DNA from: GCA-2709075 sp038146865
GTDB taxonomy: Bacteria > Pseudomonadota > Alphaproteobacteria > MPNO01 > UBA2964
Direction of reading: 5' to 3'
NCBI GenBank assembly: GCA_038146865.1
Contig: JAYQSL010000005.1
Location: 45,502 to 109,501 of the forward strand
DNA: 64,000 nt
Shown here: positions 10,001-18,689 of the stretch, in pieces
Position numbering within the stretch: the stretch's first letter is position 1
How the letters are laid out: each line of letters begins with the position of its first letter
Program-made: the position numbers and the translations under genes
Notes under the pieces: model-generated
Told to the model about the DNA's origin: nothing
Database searches by the model: none
The model's input: the letters and a program-made list of their open reading frames with translations, nothing else

Positions 10001-11281
10001 GCCCCCATACCTCGCATGGAGTCCGGTGTTTTTGCTTCTTTACCCCCAGAGGGTGCGCAGATGAAATTCACTTACGCTGGCGAGGAGTACGTTCTGAAAT
10101 ATCTTCAAGGCGAATTTCAAATTGATGGCCGAGACAGTGGGCAGTTCGTGGTCGACCTCACACAGACTAACCAGGGTTATACTTTGTCAATCAATAATCC
10201 GAAGGGAAGTGTATCAGGATCCCCGCTAGTACCTCTTGCCAATAATGGCGAAGAACAGTTCGGTTTCAACACTTGGACCAATGTGCTTACAGGTAAAACA
10301 CCGCAAGCTATGAATATCGGCAGTACTTTGACCGCCACAATTAAGATAAGTGAACAAGCAAACGTGACAGTTACTTTGCAGCGTCTAGATAATGGGACTT
10401 ATCAGCTTTCTAGTTCAGATGCATCTATAACCGCAGTATTTTCAAGTGGGGCTAACACAAGCACTAGCCTCACTCCGATCACATTGAAAAATACCGATCC
10501 CAGCGCAGATTTGGATTTGACGGGAGGTGCTGCAGCAACAGCAATGGGGTTCGACATGGCCAGAGAAGAAATTTTTCTCGATGGCGCAGACATTTTAATT
10601 CGGTCACTTAACGGTCAGCCTAGTGATGCAAAAATAACTTCTGAGAGGGATCAGAACAATAATCTGATTAGTATAAAGAACCTTCCGGGGGAAGATCTTA
10701 TCGTCCTGATTTCAAATGATGGAGCGAAGCGTGTTTCAATGACTCACGAGGTGAGTAAAGCCGAAGAAAAAACATTGGAGAAAACGAACCTCAGTTTGAA
10801 GCTGACCAATAGTATGTCTGGGACTTTAGGAATTTTTGACACTTTGACAGATCAACTTCTTGGAGAAAGAAAACTTAATGACGGGAGACCAATCAATGTT
10901 TATGACTTCACGATCACCATTGCAGGTTCGATGGAAGAGGGTGATGCATTTAGCATAATTTCAAACGATAAATTAGAGCTCAATGGTCACAATCTCGATA
11001 TTTTAGCCCAGTTAGGGGTCTCCACCAGCGACCGTTTGAGTTATCAAGACTCATATCGAAACTACCTCGTAGATGTCGGGTCCAGATTGTCAGCCAATCG
11101 AATCGAACTGGAGAGTGTGTCAGCTCAATTGGAGGCGGCCAAAGAGAAAGTTGATGAAAAATCCGGTGTGAATTTGGATACCGAGGCTGCAAACCTCATT
11201 CAACAGCAACAATCATATCAGGCAGCGGCACGCTTATTGCAAACTGCCAGAGATATGTTTGATACGATTGTAAAGATATAG
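7064..11281 (+). CDS. flgK: Flagellar hook-filament junction protein FlgK (HAP1), very large
   Basis: FlgK joins the hook to the filament and is secreted by the flagellar type III system. The N-terminus carries the axial signature ALSSTSQNIANVDTDGYTRR, and the C-terminus ends in the matching coiled-coil LIQQQQSYQAAARLLQTARD. Between them lie about 1,250 residues of Ser/Thr/Asn/Gly-rich beta-type sequence. At 1,405 residues it is two to three times the usual 450-700. The extra length is in the surface-exposed middle (D2/D3-like) region, with no stop or frameshift seen. It lies between flgJ and flgL in one operon. Confidence 0.93.
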   Translation: MGSIYDIASSAVRAHKDALSSTSQNIANVDTDGYTRREVKLEEVSAKNDGLAAKGASVGLGVKVDQVRRAYDEVLAAQLRKIGSKFQSSQAFVANLEKLENYLLPDGNLIDSINSFFSRLSDVAAEPGSQANRVSAISFGNEVAAAFSRTSESLGFLEAQIDQETEFTINRVNELSAQIAKINKDISASFSSKGATPALLDIRDKLLVDLGELAAISVTTKDTGEVRVDLGFDAVGAVLVDGEKNSALSYKLTDSGLYFFSNQTQPLTGFDAGLLRGVSDSLDVLRRTEKELDALTKRFVNELNSQHRQGIDLNGNEGKPLFSSSIHELTGLNYDRSQLSVNVIKIDGYSDKYGDIFFKYDGLSDQWSARHEGKILAGGRDELNFDGFTVRFQGPAKDGNSFSLSRKFGDAENLKFLLDDPTSLAATAPLIIDPAAENTGTAAAKISAVETNRKGETSILENFQNNLSPISSKTFLKGGKVGIIPKTTEQLTISSNAEQSSVVFVSKNFEKTSRIDVSLDGQQYTLTIPTGANDLNVSGATDLANYFNSGLLRFQNNLGQSFDSEGLGTLAVGSGDTLKFVSSYKEINSGQAVIDGTAVSGGITASNDASDIFVFTREGRQLAGRALGATEIDSLINQENGFSEFATYSSEYLSPASGKGYRGVIADTILANSGHSLAFGISGGGTGISSVPLVNSQVGSVNFFDEQTLIFSSPTLGLAETVVVPSNASAKSVADVLNEALSPKGLQFTAENRVQIELDATTGNPISFELIGKNNQPLLIDAEYNSTIGLKGLAQSLNTMSPTTGITAQVSSDSNRLVLIRADGGDIAVSNVRNANLSLQALDGNFDTLGNSAALTPSVTNSLVFSGLVTVNSDATLSLSSAQGTNLTSTKNNYLSSAVSRQLTDAGDTARFEFHDIPTVDGNASEGTSALVYQGGHKVTLAITKEDNSIDTFVTRSSALESGSGLELSQDLIAKARAVAPIPRMESGVFASLPPEGAQMKFTYAGEEYVLKYLQGEFQIDGRDSGQFVVDLTQTNQGYTLSINNPKGSVSGSPLVPLANNGEEQFGFNTWTNVLTGKTPQAMNIGSTLTATIKISEQANVTVTLQRLDNGTYQLSSSDASITAVFSSGANTSTSLTPITLKNTDPSADLDLTGGAAATAMGFDMAREEIFLDGADILIRSLNGQPSDAKITSERDQNNNLISIKNLPGEDLIVLISNDGAKRVSMTHEVSKAEEKTLEKTNLSLKLTNSMSGTLGIFDTLTDQLLGERKLNDGRPINVYDFTITIAGSMEEGDAFSIISNDKLELNGHNLDILAQLGVSTSDRLSYQDSYRNYLVDVGSRLSANRIELESVSAQLEAAKEKVDEKSGVNLDTEAANLIQQQQSYQAAARLLQTARDMFDTIVKI

Positions 11282-11290
11282 GCAGTTTAG

Positions 11291-12553
11291 ATGGCAGTTT
11301 CGACCAAATTATTCACGGAGCGGCAGCTTGATAACTTCAGCAATATTTCGACTCGTATCGAACAAAACCAGGCGAAGATTGCTTCAGGAAAAGCGCTTTC
11401 CGCCGCATCTGAAGATCCTGAGAAAGCGATAAAGATCTCCGCATTAGATGAAAAGATTCAACAAACTGAGAATTTTGTAAAAAACTTAAGAACGGCCAAC
11501 GAGCGTTTGGGTGCGGCAGATGTCGCTTTAGGAAGTATCTCAAATATTCTTACTCGGTTGCAAGAACTGACAATACAAGCCGCTAACGATACATACTCCA
11601 TAAATGACAAGGCAATGATTCAGGCGGAGGCGTTAGAAATCCGGAAAGAGTTGTTGTCTCTCGCTAATACGCATGACTCTCGGGGAAAACCACTATTTTC
11701 AGGAACAACAGGGGCCGATCTGCCGTTTTCTGAGAAAAATGACGGATCCATAGTTTATCAAGGCAATGGACAGAGGAGTTTTGTAAGATCCACTGTTAAT
11801 ACAACTGTTTCAGATAGCTTGAGTGGTGCGGAAGTTTTTTATGCTGAAATACCCGGCGGTGAGCGTGTTACTTACTTTCAAATTATTGATAATCTGATCT
11901 CGTCACTTGAAACTCCAGCACATTTAAAAACGTCGGCGACGATTTTTAATTCCGCTGACCAACACATTAAATTAGAGAGCACGGACAAGATCAATAGGTT
12001 TTCTTTTGACTTGGTGGGTGATTTTGGGGCAGTTAAGATTGACTTTAGTACCACCAATAATGGCATTTCAGACGCCATTGCCAGCATAAATAAACATACG
12101 GCACTTACCGGTATTACGGCATCAAAACACCAGAATGGCGAGGGCATTCTGCTGAACAATTTAAGTGGTGCCGTCGAGATCCGAAATTTTTCTGATGGGT
12201 CCGCATTTGGTGATAATAAAAATCAGATAGTAATTGTCGATCAAAATGGATCGGAAGATCGCATTGTAAACGGGTCGCTGCAGGTAAATAGGAATATTGC
12301 TTTGTTCAGCGCGGCTCAAGACAATATCGCGTTAAACAGGGCGAAAGTCGGTTCCCTCATGAACCAAGTAGATAATTCGTTAAAAGTGAATGAAAACATG
12401 AAAGATCTTTTAGAGGTATCTTTCTCTGATCTCGCGGGCGCGGATCTTGAAAAGTTAATCACTGAATTACAATCTCTGCTTGTGAACAGGGATGTAGCGA
12501 GACAAACCTATACCAATATTACTCAGACAACGCTCTTTGATTTCATCAGATGA
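11291..12553 (+). CDS. flgL: Flagellar hook-filament junction protein FlgL (HAP3)
   Basis: FlgL is the second junction protein, placed between FlgK and the filament. The N-terminal flagellin-like helix is clear: NQAKIASGKALSAASEDPEK followed by AADVALGSISNILTRLQEL and IQAANDTYS. The C-terminal helix with DLEKLITELQSLLVNRD matches the flagellin/FlgL C-domain. Its 420 residues are near the upper normal range. It starts 9 nt after flgK and overlaps the downstream transglycosylase by 4 nt (ATGA), so the two are probably translated together. Confidence 0.92.
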   Translation: MAVSTKLFTERQLDNFSNISTRIEQNQAKIASGKALSAASEDPEKAIKISALDEKIQQTENFVKNLRTANERLGAADVALGSISNILTRLQELTIQAANDTYSINDKAMIQAEALEIRKELLSLANTHDSRGKPLFSGTTGADLPFSEKNDGSIVYQGNGQRSFVRSTVNTTVSDSLSGAEVFYAEIPGGERVTYFQIIDNLISSLETPAHLKTSATIFNSADQHIKLESTDKINRFSFDLVGDFGAVKIDFSTTNNGISDAIASINKHTALTGITASKHQNGEGILLNNLSGAVEIRNFSDGSAFGDNKNQIVIVDQNGSEDRIVNGSLQVNRNIALFSAAQDNIALNRAKVGSLMNQVDNSLKVNENMKDLLEVSFSDLAGADLEKLITELQSLLVNRDVARQTYTNITQTTLFDFIR

Positions 12554-13038
12554 GAAAGGCAATTTTCATATTTTTTTTCATCCTTTGCTCTTCTGTGGCG
12601 CGGGCTGACTGCGAAAGAAATTTTGTCTATGCAGAGAATAAGTTCGGGATTCCTAGTGGTTATCTTCGGGCCATCGCATTGACAGAGGTAGGACTAGGGG
12701 AAACAGGAAAATTAAGAAGTTGGTCACTCAATATAGAAGGAAATTCTCTTTATTTCCGAGATAAGAGCGATGCTCTACGTTATTTATCGAGATTAGATAT
12801 AGAAAATATTGATATAGGTTGTATGCAAATAAATAAGTATTGGCATCAGAATAATTTTGTTTCAAGCAAAGAAATGATGGATCCATTTCATAATATTATG
12901 TATGCAGCCTATTTTCTTAAGTCACAATATAAAAAAACAAAATCTTGGAAACAGTCAATAAAGAATTATCATTCAAAAAATCCAAAATATAACAATAATT
13001 ACTTTAAAAAAGTCTCTCGTTATATAGGTAAATACTAA
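12550..13038 (+). CDS. Periplasmic lytic transglycosylase (SLT fold), likely flagellar
   Basis: A 162-residue exported protein with an N-terminal signal peptide (residues 1-19). It then shows the soluble lytic transglycosylase pattern: catalytic-type glutamate at about residue 46 in IALTEVG, GCMQINKYWH, and AAYFLKSQY plus a late YHS. It would cleave peptidoglycan to let the rod through. Its four-base overlap with flgL and the lack of a muramidase domain on FlgJ suggest it is the flagellum-dedicated enzyme, like SltF of Rhodobacter. Its base composition is more AT-rich than that of flgL. Confidence 0.82.
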   Translation: MRKAIFIFFFILCSSVARADCERNFVYAENKFGIPSGYLRAIALTEVGLGETGKLRSWSLNIEGNSLYFRDKSDALRYLSRLDIENIDIGCMQINKYWHQNNFVSSKEMMDPFHNIMYAAYFLKSQYKKTKSWKQSIKNYHSKNPKYNNNYFKKVSRYIGKY

Positions 13039-13104
13039 AATTATATTCTGAAATATTTAATATTTTTATAGGAAATTTATTTAAATTTAAGGAGTTAGTT
13101 TGGC

Positions 13105-13866
13105 ATGATTGGTACGATCATAGGTGGTTTAAGTGTAGCCATGAAGGCATTGGATCTTATCTCTAATAATGTAGCTAATGCCAAAAGCTATGGTTTTAAG
13201 ACATCGGCTCTAAGCTTCCAGGACGTCTATCAAGAAGATGGTAATCCAAGGAAAAGGGTGGGGGAAGGAGCGCAATTAGCCAAAGTACAAGTTCGTCACG
13301 AACGACAAGGTAATCTCTCCCTTACGAGCAATGTCCTGGATTTAGCTATTAAAGGAGCCGGTTATTTTGTGGTTAGCGATGCAAATGCGACGACCACGAA
13401 ATACACAAGGGACGGAAGTTTTATGCTGAATAGTGATGGGTTTATAGTTAACAGCTCAGGTCTTTACGTCAGGGATGTAAATGGGAAAGCAATCCAGATT
13501 CCGGAGAAATATCTTGGTTCTTCTCTATCTAATTTGAATATTGGACAGGATGGTACGGTTATCGGTATTTTTGACGGACAAAAACCTCTAAAAATCGCCA
13601 CCGTCGCCCTGGCAACCTTCGAAAATCCTGGTGCCCTCACCCCGGAGGGCGGGGGGGATTTTTCTGCTAGTTTTCAATCAGGCGTCGCAAAGCTTGGAAA
13701 CCCGGGGTCAATGGGTTTTGGAAATATTCAATCGGGGGCGTTAGAGAATTCGACTACTGATATTGTCAAGGAATTGACTAGAATGCTAACAGCTCAACAA
13801 TCATTTTCAGCAAACGCTAAAATGATGCAGACACATAACGATATGACTGGTCGTTGGGTTAAATGA
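13105..13866 (+). CDS. Extra flagellar rod/hook family protein (FlgE/F/G family paralogue)
   Basis: This 253-residue protein has all the marks of the rod/hook family: N-terminal LDLISNNVANAKSYGFKTS, central VLDLAIKGAGYFVV, and C-terminal NIQSGALENSTTDIVKELTRM followed by LTAQQSFSANAKMMQ. A clear FlgG and a better FlgF candidate exist elsewhere in the window, so this is an additional member whose exact position in the axial structure is unclear. A GGAG lies about 10 nt before the ATG. It follows the transglycosylase after a 66-bp AT-rich gap and meets an opposite-strand gene by an 8-bp overlap. Confidence 0.8.
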   Translation: MIGTIIGGLSVAMKALDLISNNVANAKSYGFKTSALSFQDVYQEDGNPRKRVGEGAQLAKVQVRHERQGNLSLTSNVLDLAIKGAGYFVVSDANATTTKYTRDGSFMLNSDGFIVNSSGLYVRDVNGKAIQIPEKYLGSSLSNLNIGQDGTVIGIFDGQKPLKIATVALATFENPGALTPEGGGDFSASFQSGVAKLGNPGSMGFGNIQSGALENSTTDIVKELTRMLTAQQSFSANAKMMQTHNDMTGRWVK

Positions 13867-14266
13867 AATTTCGAGTAAATTCACAATCTAGAATTTGGGC
13901 TTCAATCGGACCATTAATGATGAGATCCCCTTGATCAGATAATGTTAGGGAGGTGTCGAGCTTTAAGTGGATCACAGCATTAAGTTTTTTTTGAGAATGT
14001 AAAGACTGTCTTAGAAGAGAGAAAGTCTCTGTTTCTACCTCCAATAAAGCTCGTATTGTCGTATCCTCTGGATCAATTTTTATCGTGTTTGCTCCGAGAG
14101 AATTATTGATCGGGGCGGGCTTAATTATAAGCTCTAGGGAGCCCGCACTTATATTTATGAGCCTAGAATTAAACTGAATAGTCTCTGACGTGCCTAAAAT
14201 GGAAATTTTGTAGTCCGTATTTATAACCTGGGCACGTATAGTTTCGATGCTGTGAAAGCCTGCCAT
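13859..14266 (-). CDS. Hypothetical protein downstream of fliA
   Basis: A 135-residue soluble protein that I do not recognise. It appears to be mostly beta-strand with no signal peptide, membrane segment or obvious motif. It begins 5 nt after the fliA stop, so it is the last gene of the flhA-flhF-flhG-fliA operon, and its 3' end overlaps the convergent rod/hook paralogue by 8 bp. A link to flagellar assembly or regulation is inferred from position only. Confidence 0.6.
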   Translation of the reverse strand: MAGFHSIETIRAQVINTDYKISILGTSETIQFNSRLINISAGSLELIIKPAPINNSLGANTIKIDPEDTTIRALLEVETETFSLLRQSLHSQKKLNAVIHLKLDTSLTLSDQGDLIINGPIEAQILDCEFTRNFI

Positions 14267-14271
14267 GGGGA

Positions 14272-14979
14272 TTAGAAATCTTCCCCCAATTTATCTCGTA
14301 AGGTTTTAAATGCTGTTGACTTTATTTGGGAAATCCTCCCTGGACTTAAGTCCAATATTTCTGCGATTTCGTAGGTATTGAGTTCTTCAACGAAGTAAAG
14401 TTGTAGCACCAATGCCTGATTGTCTTCTAATTCTCCAAGTTTTTCAGCGAGGATTTTTGACCTTAGTTTATGGTCTAATACAGAGTCTTGGCCTTCTTTG
14501 TCAGTTGAGAATTGTACTGATGTCTCATGAAAGAAATCCTCAATACTTTGGATGTTGCCTGCCGAAATTTGGCTCTCCCATCTGAGGAGCTCGCGCGCAG
14601 ATATTTTCAGTTTCGCTGCTAACTGATCAGTGTTTGGTTCTCGCCCCAGTACTTGTCTTAACTCATCCTTGGCTGCAGATATCTGCTTGTGTCTTTTTAT
14701 ATTTTGGCGTGACAGTGATGAAGAACGTCGCAAATGATCAATTATAGCCCCTTTGATGCGCACCGAAGCATAATTCGGGAAGGCTCCATCTTTAATATTA
14801 CTATAATTGTTTGCCGCTTCAATCAGCCCAATCACGCCGTATTGAATAAGGTCATCCACCTCGGCATACTGACCTACGCGCCCGTGGATTTTAAACGCAA
14901 TCCTTCTTACAAGCTCGACATGGTTATTGATGAGGTTTTCCCTATCAAGTCGGCTGTTTTGATAACCTTCAATTGCCAT
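14272..14979 (-). CDS. fliA: Flagellar RNA polymerase sigma factor FliA (sigma-28)
   Basis: FliA directs RNA polymerase to late flagellar promoters and is held inactive by FlgM until the hook is finished. At 235 residues it has regions 2, 3 and 4 of the family: LVRRIAFKIHGRVGQYAEVD, DLIQYGVIGLIEAANNY, VRIKGAIIDHLRR, and the region-4 helix-turn-helix around LNTYEIAEILDLSPGRISQI. FliA-type promoters in this window (fliD, flagellins, fliS, flgM) are its likely targets. It follows flhG by 2 nt. Confidence 0.95.
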   Translation of the reverse strand: MAIEGYQNSRLDRENLINNHVELVRRIAFKIHGRVGQYAEVDDLIQYGVIGLIEAANNYSNIKDGAFPNYASVRIKGAIIDHLRRSSSLSRQNIKRHKQISAAKDELRQVLGREPNTDQLAAKLKISARELLRWESQISAGNIQSIEDFFHETSVQFSTDKEGQDSVLDHKLRSKILAEKLGELEDNQALVLQLYFVEELNTYEIAEILDLSPGRISQIKSTAFKTLRDKLGEDF

Positions 14980-14981
14980 CG

Positions 14982-15722
14982 TTAAAATGTATTACCGTCT
15001 AGGTTTTTCATTATAGTATCAATGAGGGCATGCTCTTGGTTTTTTTTATTGTGGTAAAAAGGCTCCCTGTTAGTAATGCTGGCTTCTATATTGTTAGATT
15101 TCGGTAAAAATCCAATATAATGCAACGAAACCTCGAGAAATTGGGTGGTTATTTTGTTGAATTTGTCAAAAACTTTTCTGGCGTTGGTCACCGAGTTACA
15201 TTGATTGATGCAAATTAGAAAATCTTTTATTTTGTGTTCTTGGTTTGCAATTTTTATTGTTGAGTATGCATCTAAAAAGTTTGTTGGTAGGTCAACTAAT
15301 GAAATTACCAACTCGGACTCAATACAGCTAAGTGACATCGTGTGATTCTCGGCGCCAGCCGAATTGTCAATAATAACGTATTCGAATTTTTCCCTAACGC
15401 TTTGAATGCCATGCCAAATTTTAGCTCCGTTTTCTTCGGAAAGATCTACCAAAGCTGAGCTGCCGCTTTTGCCAGCTACTATTGAAAGTGAGGGAGACAC
15501 CCGATAAACGATGTCCTCGAAGGTGTCCTTCCCAGATATGTAATTATCGATGGTTTTTTCTGGATTGACCCCAAACATTATGTGAGCGTTGGGAAGACCA
15601 AAATCAGCATCAACCAGCAGTGTACTTCCTTTATGTTCAGAGAATGCAGCAGCTAGGTTAGTTGCTAGGAGAGTTTTGCCGGCTCCCCCTTTGCCGCTCA
15701 GTATTGCGAAAGATTTTTTCAT
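14982..15722 (-). CDS. flhG: MinD-like ATPase FlhG (FleN/YlxH), flagellar number control
   Basis: FlhG is a ParA/MinD-type ATPase that limits flagellar number and, in polar flagellates, restrains the sigma-54 activator FleQ/FlrA. Seen: the deviant Walker A SGKGGAGKT near residues 8-16, the switch-type sequence LLVDADFGLPNAH, and YVIIDNSAG as the second conserved aspartate region. The 246-residue length is close to normal. Its first four bases overlap the end of flhF, so the two are translationally coupled, which matches the usual FlhF-FlhG partnership. Confidence 0.88.
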   Translation of the reverse strand: MKKSFAILSGKGGAGKTLLATNLAAAFSEHKGSTLLVDADFGLPNAHIMFGVNPEKTIDNYISGKDTFEDIVYRVSPSLSIVAGKSGSSALVDLSEENGAKIWHGIQSVREKFEYVIIDNSAGAENHTMSLSCIESELVISLVDLPTNFLDAYSTIKIANQEHKIKDFLICINQCNSVTNARKVFDKFNKITTQFLEVSLHYIGFLPKSNNIEASITNREPFYHNKKNQEHALIDTIMKNLDGNTF

Positions 15723-16482
15723 GCGTTTTGCGACGTATCAATGGCGAGCATTGCCCTTAGTGTATCACGATCTGCTTCAATTTCATAACCTTGACGGTCT
15801 CGAAACATAGCTGCAGATATTCTATCTACGTCACTTTGTTTAAGATAATTGCTGAGTTTGGGGTCCTTTTTATTATAGACAATAAATGGTTTTAATTTTT
15901 CTACGAGGCTGAGTTGGATAGTCTCAAAAGAGTCTATTACATAGATTGCGTTCGGGATCTGCCCCGAGGCTATTAGCTTTTGATATAAGGAAGGTTCGCC
16001 TTGATCTATATCTTCAATGTCAGTCTCTATAACCTTCGTTCCATCGATCGTAGACATTCGACGAATAGGTCCGTACGAAAAGTCACATTCTAATATTCCG
16101 GCCAGGATAGCCGAATTCGTATTCGCGAAGAGATGGTTTTCGCCGTCTCTTAGGTAATGAATATTTTGATCATTGCGATCCAATAGGAGTTTTCTTATGA
16201 AGGTCGTCTTACCTGATCCTGGTTGTCCAAAACTAGGGTTGGCTTGAGGTTTGGATCGTTGATGATGTTTTGAAAATTATTACCCCTGTAAGTAGTCCTA
16301 GTTGCGCTACCCTCATTGGTTTCGGGGGTTATTTTCTTTTCTGGTTCTATTGTGCTTGCTGTAACGGAGACCAATCCGTCGACTTTTTCGGTTTTAATAA
16401 TAAAAGCATCTTCTCCAAGCTCTCTCGCCACTTTTTCCAATGCTTCGTCTATGTTGGCTGAGGTAAATTTTTTCGTCGTCAT
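15719..16482 (-). pseudogene. flhF: FlhF-like polar flagellum GTPase, interrupted by one frameshift
   Basis: The first 95 codons read as the FlhF N-terminus (KKFTSANIDEALEKVARELG, then FIIKT) and stop at 16195. The following frame contains FGQPGSGKTTFIRKLLLD, a good P-loop, and runs on to 15719. The frames join if one T is added to a four-T run (AAAA at about 16228-16231 on the plus strand). The joined protein is only about 254 residues, against 350-450 for typical FlhF. I see no clear DTAGR or TKLD motif, so the GTPase domain is shortened or divergent. FlhF recruits the first flagellar parts to the pole. The location between flhA and flhG fits. Confidence 0.75.
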
Positions 16483-16496
16483 GAGAGTTTACCTAC

Positions 16497-18608
16497 CTAT
16501 TTCGCTGGTTCGGCCGCGTCGTCTTTACTGCCGATCGTTGCAATGACTTCTAGCTGTCGACGGTATGGGATTTCATTCACCCCCAGGACAATTACATCTT
16601 TTATATGAATACCAAGAAAATTCATTAATTTTTTTCGCACTGCCGCATGAGTGACCACGACTCCTTTTTTTCCTAAATTTGCCTGGGACTCGAGGGCGTT
16701 GTTGACCTCGGTGACGATGCCTTCAGCCATATTTGTATCCAGCATCAACACATCGGCATCAAATTGGTTGGCTGCCGCCAAAAGTAGTTGCTCGATTTCT
16801 GACTCAAATACAACCACTGGCAGAGCGTCGTTTACTGGCACAATTTGCTGAATCAAAAGTTCTACAAGAGCAGGTCTAAGCGACTCCGCGATTTCTTCAT
16901 TTGAGAAGCCCTTTGCCTGAATATTTGATATATGTTCTAAGATCTTTCTGAGATCGATTATCGGAATGCGGTCTTGTAATAATTGTTTGAGAACGCTTGT
17001 TAGATTAGCTAAGCTTATTACCTTAGGTATAACTGACTCGACTAAATGAGGTGAGGTTTTCGCCAAGTTATCAAGTAAAATCTGGGTGTCGTCCTGCCCA
17101 AGAACTTCATGAGCGTTATTTTTGATGATTGAGCTCAGGTGCGTCGCAATAATAGCATCCGGATCCACAACAACATGGTTGTCAGCCTCAGCTTCGACTT
17201 GTTGATCAGATTCGATCCATGTTGAATCCATACCGAAAGCGGGGTCTTTCACATTTATGCCATCCAGTTTTTCCAATGACTCAGGGGATGGTAGAGCAAG
17301 TTTCTTACCCATATAAACGGTATCCTCTCCAAGTATGATCTGGCCAATTTTGATGCGATAGGTGTCTTGAGAAAGTGACAAATCATCTGTGATCCTCACC
17401 TGAGGAACTACGAAACCAATCTCTTTGGAAAGTTCTTTTCGGACCGTTGCTATGCGGGTCGCCAGTGGGGCCCCATCTTGCCCACTTATAAGATCGAGAA
17501 GACTGAAGCTTAGGATAACCGATATTGCGGCATTGTCACTGATATCATTTATTTCAACCGATCTTTCGTCTGGAGGATCCTCTACCGATAATGTTGTGGC
17601 GTCTAAGTCCATGGTTTGTCTTCTGGCTTTTCGCGCTAACATTAAACCGATTCCCGCCGCCCCAATTCCAAAAGTAAAAAAAAGTAAATTTGGCATGCCA
17701 GGGATAAGCCCCAGTAGTCCAAGAACAGCAGCAACAGGGAACCAAGCCCTGGAAATTGAGATCTCTTCAGCGACTTGCTCGGCCATATCACGCCCGGCAG
17801 AAACCCGGGTAACGATTATTGCGGTCCCGATGGATAATAGGAGGGATGGGATAGCAGCTGCTAGACCATCGCCAACGGACAGCAATATATACGTTTCTGC
17901 TGCTATCGATAAAGGGAGTCCGTGTTGCCCGATGCCGATAGCCAGGCCCCCAATGATATTGATTGCTAATATGAGGACAGCCGCTATTGCATCTCCTTTT
18001 ACAAATTTAGTGGCGCCGTCCATTGCGCTGTAAAAGTCAGTTTCTTTACCCAATTCCTCGCGTTTCTTTAGAGCCTCTTCAGGAGTAAGGACTCCTGCAT
18101 TTATATCGGCATCTATCGCCATTTGTTTTCCAGGCATTGAGTCGAGCGTAAACCGGGCAGAAACTTCTGATACCCTTCCGGCACCCTTCGTAATCACAAT
18201 AAGGTTGATAATAATGAGGATGGTGAATACGAAAATTCCCACTGCAAAGTTTCCGCCGATTACAAACTCACCAAAAGCTTCAATCACTCTGCCCGCGGCA
18301 CCGGGTCCGTTCTGACCCTCGCTAAGAACGACCCTTGTTGATGCCACGTTCAAAGCGAGCCGTAACACTGTGGCTACCAAAAGGATGGTCGGAAAGCTGG
18401 AGAAATCGAGTGGCCGGAAGGTATGTAGCGCGAGCATGAGAACTAGAAGTCCAATCATAATATTGGTCGCGAAAAATACATCCAAAGCCAATGGGGGGAG
18501 TGGTATGACCATTAAAATGACGACAGCAAGGATGCCCAAAGGCATCATTGTGTTTCTAAATAAATCGGTAAAGCGCCCAATCCCGGGTATGTTGTATAAT
18601 GCGTCCAT
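16497..18608 (-). CDS. flhA: Flagellar type III export gate protein FlhA
   Basis: FlhA is the large inner-membrane export-gate subunit that uses proton motive force and docks substrates and chaperones. The N-terminal half has about eight membrane segments and the family motif RVSEVSARFTLDSMPGKQMA, with IDADINAGVLT. The C-terminal cytoplasmic domain follows, including VIVLGVNEIP. About 703 residues is normal. I chose the ATG five codons inside the longest frame, because the upstream TTG lies only about 10 nt after the predicted sigma-54 transcription start. It is the first gene of flhA-flhF-flhG-fliA. Confidence 0.95.
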   Translation of the reverse strand: MDALYNIPGIGRFTDLFRNTMMPLGILAVVILMVIPLPPLALDVFFATNIMIGLLVLMLALHTFRPLDFSSFPTILLVATVLRLALNVASTRVVLSEGQNGPGAAGRVIEAFGEFVIGGNFAVGIFVFTILIIINLIVITKGAGRVSEVSARFTLDSMPGKQMAIDADINAGVLTPEEALKKREELGKETDFYSAMDGATKFVKGDAIAAVLILAINIIGGLAIGIGQHGLPLSIAAETYILLSVGDGLAAAIPSLLLSIGTAIIVTRVSAGRDMAEQVAEEISISRAWFPVAAVLGLLGLIPGMPNLLFFTFGIGAAGIGLMLARKARRQTMDLDATTLSVEDPPDERSVEINDISDNAAISVILSFSLLDLISGQDGAPLATRIATVRKELSKEIGFVVPQVRITDDLSLSQDTYRIKIGQIILGEDTVYMGKKLALPSPESLEKLDGINVKDPAFGMDSTWIESDQQVEAEADNHVVVDPDAIIATHLSSIIKNNAHEVLGQDDTQILLDNLAKTSPHLVESVIPKVISLANLTSVLKQLLQDRIPIIDLRKILEHISNIQAKGFSNEEIAESLRPALVELLIQQIVPVNDALPVVVFESEIEQLLLAAANQFDADVLMLDTNMAEGIVTEVNNALESQANLGKKGVVVTHAAVRKKLMNFLGIHIKDVIVLGVNEIPYRRQLEVIATIGSKDDAAEPAK

Positions 18609-18645
18609 GGCCTTTGTTTCCAACTTGCAGCTTTGTTAGTGGGAA

Positions 18646-18661
18646 TGCAAAAGATATGCCA
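18646..18661 (-). promoter_or_regulatory. Sigma-54 promoter of the flhA-flhF-flhG-fliA operon
   Basis: On the minus strand this reads TGGCATATCTTTTGCA, with GG and GC separated by ten bases. It lies 37 bp before the flhA ATG. It implies that fliA itself is made under sigma-54 control. Confidence 0.8.
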
Positions 18662-18689
18662 GAGGAACTTCGATCTCAGGAGGAGTTGA

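Noticed and set aside
17425..18033. 202-codon open frame on the plus strand
   Set aside because: It is a shadow of flhA on the opposite strand, with no family resemblance.
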